Shown: positions 60,241-64,000 of the stretch, one piece after another
Layout of the letters: every line of letters starts with the position of its first letter
Position numbering within the stretch: the first letter of the stretch is position 1
From: JACKII01 sp041687435
GTDB lineage: Bacteria > Pseudomonadota > Alphaproteobacteria > Bin95
Reading direction: 5' to 3'
DNA length: 64,000 bases
NCBI GenBank assembly: GCA_041687435.1
Contig: JAWLBX010000009.1
Span: forward strand, 62,001-126,000
The notes under the pieces: model-generated
Told to the model about the DNA's origin: nothing
Database searches by the model: none
Seen by the model: the letters and a program-made list of their open reading frames with translations, nothing else
Position numbers and translations under genes: made by a program

Positions 60241-61922
60241 GGCAGTGTCTCCGCACGTTCATAGCGGCGCCAGGCGCTCATTTGCAGCGCCGAGGTCTTG
60301 CAGTGGACCACGACGGGCTTGGTCTTGACCGCGAAGGCGTGGGCAATGCCGTCGGCAACCGCGTCCTCGCTTTCAATCGTGATGCCCTCCGCACCGAACG
60401 TGCGCGCCCAGGCGGCGAAATCCGGATTGGTGAGGCGGGTGCCTTCCAGAAAGGCCCGTTCCGGATAGCGTACGTAGGAGTGCATGCCGATGGTGCCATA
60501 CATGGAATTGTCGGAGATGATCATGATCGGGGCAGCACCGTACTGTATAGCCGTTGCCAATTCGTTGCCCATCATCAGCGCGCCGCCGTCGCCGATGAAG
60601 CAGACCACCTGCGTCCCGGGCCGCCGCATCGCCGCCGCGACCGCCATCGGCATACCCGAGCCCATGGCGCCGACGATGGATGACAGGAACACCTGACTCT
60701 GCCGGAAGCCGATATAGCGGTGGACGAAGCTGCCGAAATTGCCGGCATCGCTGGTAATGGTGGCATCGCCGGCCAAGTGTTTGTCCACCTCGCAGACGAC
60801 GGCGGCGAAGTTGACGCCGTCGGTTGTCGGCTCCCATTCCTTCGCCAGCAGGTCGTTGTGGATTTTGTTGAGGCCGGCAACCCAGCCCTTTCGCCTGCTG
60901 CTGTCCGTCGGTGCACCGCGTCTCAGCAGCGCCTTGATGACCTCGTGCGGGCTGGCGGGAATGCCCAGATCGGGTCGCCAGACGCGGCCGATCTCGTTCG
61001 CGTCCGGCCAGACATGGACGAAGGGAAGCTGCGGCTGTGGCGCGGCGGGGAAGCTGTAGGATTGGCTGACCGTATCGGTCATGCGCTCGCCCAGGCAGAT
61101 CATCAAATCCGCCTTTTTCATCTCGCCGATCAGGGCTGGTGGCACGCGGATGCCCATATAGCCGCCATAGTTCGGGTGGCGCGCGTCGAATGCCTGCGGG
61201 CGGCGGTGCGAGGGGCTGACCGGCAGCACCCATTCTTCCGCCAGGCGGTTGAGGTCTTTGAAGGCCTGCGGGTCGGCCACTGCATCCGCCAGCAGTGCGC
61301 CGCCGACGATGACCAGCGGTCGCTCCGCCTTGGCCAGCATATCCGTGAGGCGGTCAAGGTCTTCCTCGCACGCGGCGGCCCGCAACTGCGGCCGGGGTCG
61401 ATCGACCGGCGCGCCGGTTTCCTCGTCGAACACATCCTCCGGCAGGATAACGGCGACCGGGCCGGGTGTGCCGCTTTCGGCGAGGTGGAAGGCGCGGGCG
61501 ATGGCTTCCGAGGCGGTCTCGGGCTCGTTCACGTGGATCACCTGTTTGGTGATGTCCGCCAGCAGCACGGAGTAATCCTGCTCCTGTAAGGCCTGCCGGC
61601 CAAAATCCTTCCGTTCCACTTGGCCGATCAGCATGACCAGCGGCGTGGCGTCATGATAGGCGGAATGCAGTGCGACGATGCCGTTGGAAAGGCCCGGGCC
61701 GCGGCTGACCATGGCTACGCCGGCGCGGTTGCGGAGCCGCCCGTCCGCTGCCGCCATGAAGCCCGCGCCGCCTTCGTGCCGGCAGACGACGACGCGGATG
61801 GAGTTGCGCTCCACCATGGTCGAGGTCAGGCCGATATAGCTTTCGCCGGGAACGCAATAGACCTGATCGACGTTGTGGGCTTCGAGACTGTCACAGATCA
61901 GGCGGGCAACGGATTGGACCAT
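60237..61922 (-). CDS. Thiamine diphosphate-dependent enzyme, acetolactate synthase-like
   Basis: A 561-residue ThDP enzyme from ATG 61922 (GGGGAG upstream). Its layout is: N-terminal Pyr domain with the activating Glu27 in YCVPGESYIG, HEGGAGFMAAADGRL, then a central FAD/Rossmann-like domain, and a C-terminal PP domain with GDGGALMMGNELATAIQYGA and ISDNSMYGT (the GDG...N motif). It could be a decarboxylase, carboligase or sulfo-analogue; FAD-binding residues are not clear enough to decide. It is not next to ilvH, which argues against the biosynthetic acetolactate synthase. It overlaps an EthD-domain gene. Confidence 0.85.
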   Translation of the reverse strand: MVQSVARLICDSLEAHNVDQVYCVPGESYIGLTSTMVERNSIRVVVCRHEGGAGFMAAADGRLRNRAGVAMVSRGPGLSNGIVALHSAYHDATPLVMLIGQVERKDFGRQALQEQDYSVLLADITKQVIHVNEPETASEAIARAFHLAESGTPGPVAVILPEDVFDEETGAPVDRPRPQLRAAACEEDLDRLTDMLAKAERPLVIVGGALLADAVADPQAFKDLNRLAEEWVLPVSPSHRRPQAFDARHPNYGGYMGIRVPPALIGEMKKADLMICLGERMTDTVSQSYSFPAAPQPQLPFVHVWPDANEIGRVWRPDLGIPASPHEVIKALLRRGAPTDSSRRKGWVAGLNKIHNDLLAKEWEPTTDGVNFAAVVCEVDKHLAGDATITSDAGNFGSFVHRYIGFRQSQVFLSSIVGAMGSGMPMAVAAAMRRPGTQVVCFIGDGGALMMGNELATAIQYGAAPIMIISDNSMYGTIGMHSYVRYPERAFLEGTRLTNPDFAAWARTFGAEGITIESEDAVADGIAHAFAVKTKPVVVHCKTSALQMSAWRRYERAETLP

Positions 61923-62071
61923 GGCGCGGTTTCTCCCCGCCCGCGTTCCGGCATCGCCAGGACGGCAGGCTTTGCTGGTATTCCAAGGATCGTCATGGCA
62001 ATTGTATGCCAGTTCCCTGTGAACACCAGTGCGGATCGGCGGCGGTGGCGGCAACAGTATTGCCAAACACG

Positions 62072-62098
62072 AAAAGCCCCGCGGATGGCGCGGGGCTT
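62072..62098 (-). terminator. Rho-independent terminator after rpmB
   Basis: Minus strand: a 10-bp stem AAGCCCCGCG/CGCGGGGCTT with a 5-nt loop, followed by TTTT, 47 bases beyond the rpmB stop. It ends the rpmB transcript ahead of the ThDP enzyme operon; about 150 bp then separate it from that gene's start. Confidence 0.8.
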
Positions 62099-62144
62099 GA
62101 CGGGGAATCATAGGCGTTTGATGGCGAAGGTCGGCCGTCGGGAA

Positions 62145-62456
62145 TCAGGCCTGAGCAGCCTGCGCGTCAGCCTTTTTTGCCCGGGCTTTTTCGATGCGGC
62201 GTTTGATTCTGCGGGCTTCCGGCGCCAGCTTGCGGTTCGGCGTGCCGAGCAGGAAAGCGTCCAGGCCGCCATTGTGCTCGATCGTACGCAACCCCTGCGT
62301 GCTGACGCATACGCGCACCCATTCGCCCAGGATGTCGCTCATCACGCGGGTGTTCTGGACGTTCGGCAGAAAACGCCGGCGGGTCTTGTTCATGGCGTGG
62401 CTGACATTGTTGCCAGTCATCACACCTTTACCGGTAATATCGCAGCGGCGCGCCAT
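62145..62456 (-). CDS. rpmB: 50S ribosomal protein L28
   Basis: A 103-residue L28: MARRCDITGKGVMTGNNVSH, then KTRRRFLPNVQNTRVMSDIL and a Lys/Arg/Ala-rich tail (RRIEKARAKKADAQAAQA), longer than in E. coli but typical of alphaproteobacteria. It is a monocistronic gene with its own promoter (62502-62531) and terminator. Ribosome site AGGA lies upstream. Confidence 0.95.
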   Translation of the reverse strand: MARRCDITGKGVMTGNNVSHAMNKTRRRFLPNVQNTRVMSDILGEWVRVCVSTQGLRTIEHNGGLDAFLLGTPNRKLAPEARRIKRRIEKARAKKADAQAAQA

Positions 62457-62501
62457 TGTCGGCCCGATCCTTCATACTGATTGTTAGAAACGGAAGCGGG
62501 T

Positions 62502-62531
62502 TTCCTACACAAGATTGGCAGGGCTTGTCAA
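62502..62531 (-). promoter_or_regulatory. Sigma70-type promoter of rpmB
   Basis: Minus strand: TTGACA (62526-62531), an 18-nt spacer, TAGGAA (62502-62507), about 45 bases before the rpmB start. The -35 is a perfect consensus and overlaps the stop codon (62528-62530) of the upstream RHH gene. Confidence 0.55.
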
Positions 62532-63388
62532 CCGGCCGCGGCCAAGGTGTCTTCGCCGACCTGCAACGCAGCAACCAGAACGCGCGTTACGTCCGAGCCA
62601 TCGTCGGAGAGCGGCAGTAACAAGCGCCTGTAAACCTGCTCAGTGCCAGCAAGACGGATCTGGTTGACCTGATAGAGCGCTTCTCCCTGCTGCTCGACGG
62701 CCAGCATATCCTGCTGGAATGCCGCGCGCAGCAATGGGTGCGGGCGGTTGCTGGCGCCGCCGGTGTTCCAGGCCATGACCGGGTCTTGGTGCGGCTGGGC
62801 GATGCCGCCGCCGGCGGCCAGATCAACCACGCTGAGCATGGTTTCGTTGGCTGTGCGGCGCAGCAAACGGGCGCTGAGTTCGGTGATGCGCGGGAGATAT
62901 TGCAGTTGTTCGCGGCGGCGGTTCCATTCGCGGTAGATTTCCACCAGAGGGGTAGACAGGCCCCGCTCCAGCACGCTCAGATGCACGGCAACCTTGACCA
63001 GAAGATCCTCACCGCGCTCGATGCGGACCCGCAGCAATTCGCCCTTGACATAGGCCGCGCCGAGTTCTTCCAGGATGGCGTCGATGGACTGGGCCTCGCC
63101 GCTTTTGCCCGGGTTCATCGGTATTTGCTGGAGATAGGTGACGATGTAGGACCGGACTGCCGCGGTCATCGACATTTCACCGCGGGATGTATCGATCTGT
63201 GAGCAAAGCTGGTTGACGGTCATGCGGTGGTCTTCGGCGATATGGCGCAACGCATTCCACATGCTGGGTTCCAGGCGCATCGTTGTTCGACGGCCATTGA
63301 TAGTCACGCTTCGCATGGCGAGACGGTTGGCAATGTCCACGTGATCGTCGATGAAAGGCGAGCGTTCTGCCCGTTGCGCCGAATTCAT
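62528..63388 (-). CDS. Ribbon-helix-helix protein with C-terminal PAS-like region
   Basis: A 286-residue regulator. The RHH domain near the N-terminus reads RSVTINGRRTTMRLEPSMWN and ALRHIAEDHRMTVNQLCSQI, the alphaproteobacterial RHH_4 type. The centre (EIYREWNRRREQL) is helical. The C-terminal part (VYRRLLLPLSDDGSDVTRVL) resembles PAS_5-type proteins. The fusion suggests a DNA-binding protein with a sensory domain. Its target is unknown. It sits alone between lnt and rpmB, with a 223-bp spacer to lnt that is AT-leaning and could contain its promoter. Confidence 0.75.
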   Translation of the reverse strand: MNSAQRAERSPFIDDHVDIANRLAMRSVTINGRRTTMRLEPSMWNALRHIAEDHRMTVNQLCSQIDTSRGEMSMTAAVRSYIVTYLQQIPMNPGKSGEAQSIDAILEELGAAYVKGELLRVRIERGEDLLVKVAVHLSVLERGLSTPLVEIYREWNRRREQLQYLPRITELSARLLRRTANETMLSVVDLAAGGGIAQPHQDPVMAWNTGGASNRPHPLLRAAFQQDMLAVEQQGEALYQVNQIRLAGTEQVYRRLLLPLSDDGSDVTRVLVAALQVGEDTLAAAG

Positions 63389-63611
63389 TGTAAACCCTCG
63401 TTCTTTTGCGGTGCCTGCCCTTGACCTTTCGCAGACCTTACCATCGGTATCGGACTACGAGGAAAAGTCAATCTGCCAGACGGGCCCTTTGTTGAATCGC
63501 ATCACTTCTGTATCACGTATATGGCGATGCGACGTATGGTTTCATAGCCTAATTTTGTCCGGAAGCCCAGCCAGAATTTTACAGTTTGTTTGCCGGCAAC
63601 CAAAAAGGGTT

Positions 63612-64000
63612 TTACCCGGTAAGTCGAAAACGATACGCGAATAAAAATATAATCGTAAGAATAAGATAGAAAAGCAATTTCCCCTGAAGGTTGTATGAAA
63701 GGGGCGGCAGCGCCTTCGGCAGTGGCGAGTCGATAACGCCGATCACGCCAACACCTAACACGTGTATAATACGTCCGTAGGGGTCAATTGTGGCGGAAAT
63801 TCCAGTGTTTGCAACCCGAATCATGGGCAGGCCCTCCTCGATGGCCCGCAGGCGCGCAATGGCCAAATGTTGATGCGGGCCCGCGCTGGAGCCGAACCAG
63901 GCGTCATTCGTAATATTCAACAACCATTTCGGCCGGTTTTCCGGGTGACTGACGGCACCCGGAAAAATGCCTTCATAACAGACCAGAGGGCTCACGGGCG
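63612..64000 (-). CDS. lnt: Apolipoprotein N-acyltransferase, C-terminal part (5' partial)
   Basis: The frame continues past the right edge, so only the last 129 residues are seen. The catalytic cysteine motif VCYEGIFPG and the LLNITNDAWFGSSAGPHQHL block of the nitrilase-like domain are present, then RAIEEGLPMIRVANTGISAT and a final membrane helix. Lnt adds the third acyl chain to lipoproteins in the inner membrane. No downstream gene in the same operon is seen; an RHH gene follows in the same direction. Confidence 0.93.
   Translation of the reverse strand, partial: PVSPLVCYEGIFPGAVSHPENRPKWLLNITNDAWFGSSAGPHQHLAIARLRAIEEGLPMIRVANTGISATIDPYGRIIHVLGVGVIGVIDSPLPKALPPLSYNLQGKLLFYLILTIIFLFAYRFRLTG

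Noticed and set aside
1..64000. CRISPR arrays, tRNA or rRNA genes, complete insertion sequences
   Set aside because: I looked in the intergenic spaces and saw no regularly spaced repeats, cloverleaf-like genes or transposase genes.

Overview
The window looks like chromosomal DNA of a high-GC, Gram-negative, free-living alphaproteobacterium, probably of a Rhodospirillales-like lineage. This rests on paired b and b' subunits in the ATP synthase FO operon, a plant-type glutamate-cysteine ligase next to rsmE and ubiA, smc beside a DsbA-like gene, a ribbon-helix-helix regulator of the alphaproteobacterial type, and LPS heptose genes. The placement is inference; no rRNA or tRNA gene was seen.

Layout. 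1-9.6 kb: the structural core of a contractile injection system (CIS) on the minus strand (tail terminator, an unassigned conserved protein, one sheath, two tube proteins, a small DUF5908-like gene, LysM baseplate protein, VgrG-like spike, gp25-like wedge). Facing it is the 3' part of a plus-strand gene for a membrane-anchored protein with a degenerate GH18-like domain. A terminator-shaped hairpin lies in the leader of the CIS operon. 9.6-12.2 kb: FO genes atpI/Z-B-E-F'-F. 12.4-17.2 kb: smc, a DsbA-like thiol oxidoreductase and a lone Hpt protein. 17.4-24.4 kb: a DadA-type oxidase, a PRISE-like reductase, and a small catabolic cluster (threonine aldolase-like, NTF2-like, protocatechuate dioxygenase-like PcaH and PcaG, RidA) divergent from an orphan TRAP binding protein. 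24.4-27.4 kb: hldD-hldE-gmhA for ADP-heptose. 27.6-34.8 kb: an unusually arranged class III CoA-transferase, a metallophosphoesterase, and a GldA/F/G-like ABC system with a DUF4340 protein.

35-43.4 kb: a thioesterase, an SDR, an ETF-beta methyltransferase homologue, ubiA, rsmE, gshA, an IscU-like scaffold with SufE, a COG0523 metallochaperone GTPase, hisI and a PAS protein. 43.7-49.8 kb: a lactonase-like metallohydrolase, an exported unknown, a PaaK-like protein without a P-loop, a CoA-transferase, an enoyl-CoA hydratase homologue and a class III aminotransferase. 49.96-51.44 kb: an AT-rich insertion with one STAND-like NTPase, the clearest transferred segment and a candidate defence gene. 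51.5-58.7 kb: an M81 (MlrC-like) metallopeptidase and a complete Dpp-type peptide ABC transporter operon. 58.8-64 kb: mtgA, an EthD-domain protein overlapping a ThDP-dependent enzyme, rpmB, an RHH/PAS-like regulator and the 3' part of lnt.

The two parts most worth following are the CIS locus (with its membrane protein and leader hairpin) and the single-gene STAND island. The CIS is incomplete here: no ATPase, large baseplate proteins, tape measure, fibre or PAAR tip is visible, so those genes should lie to the left of position 1 or elsewhere.
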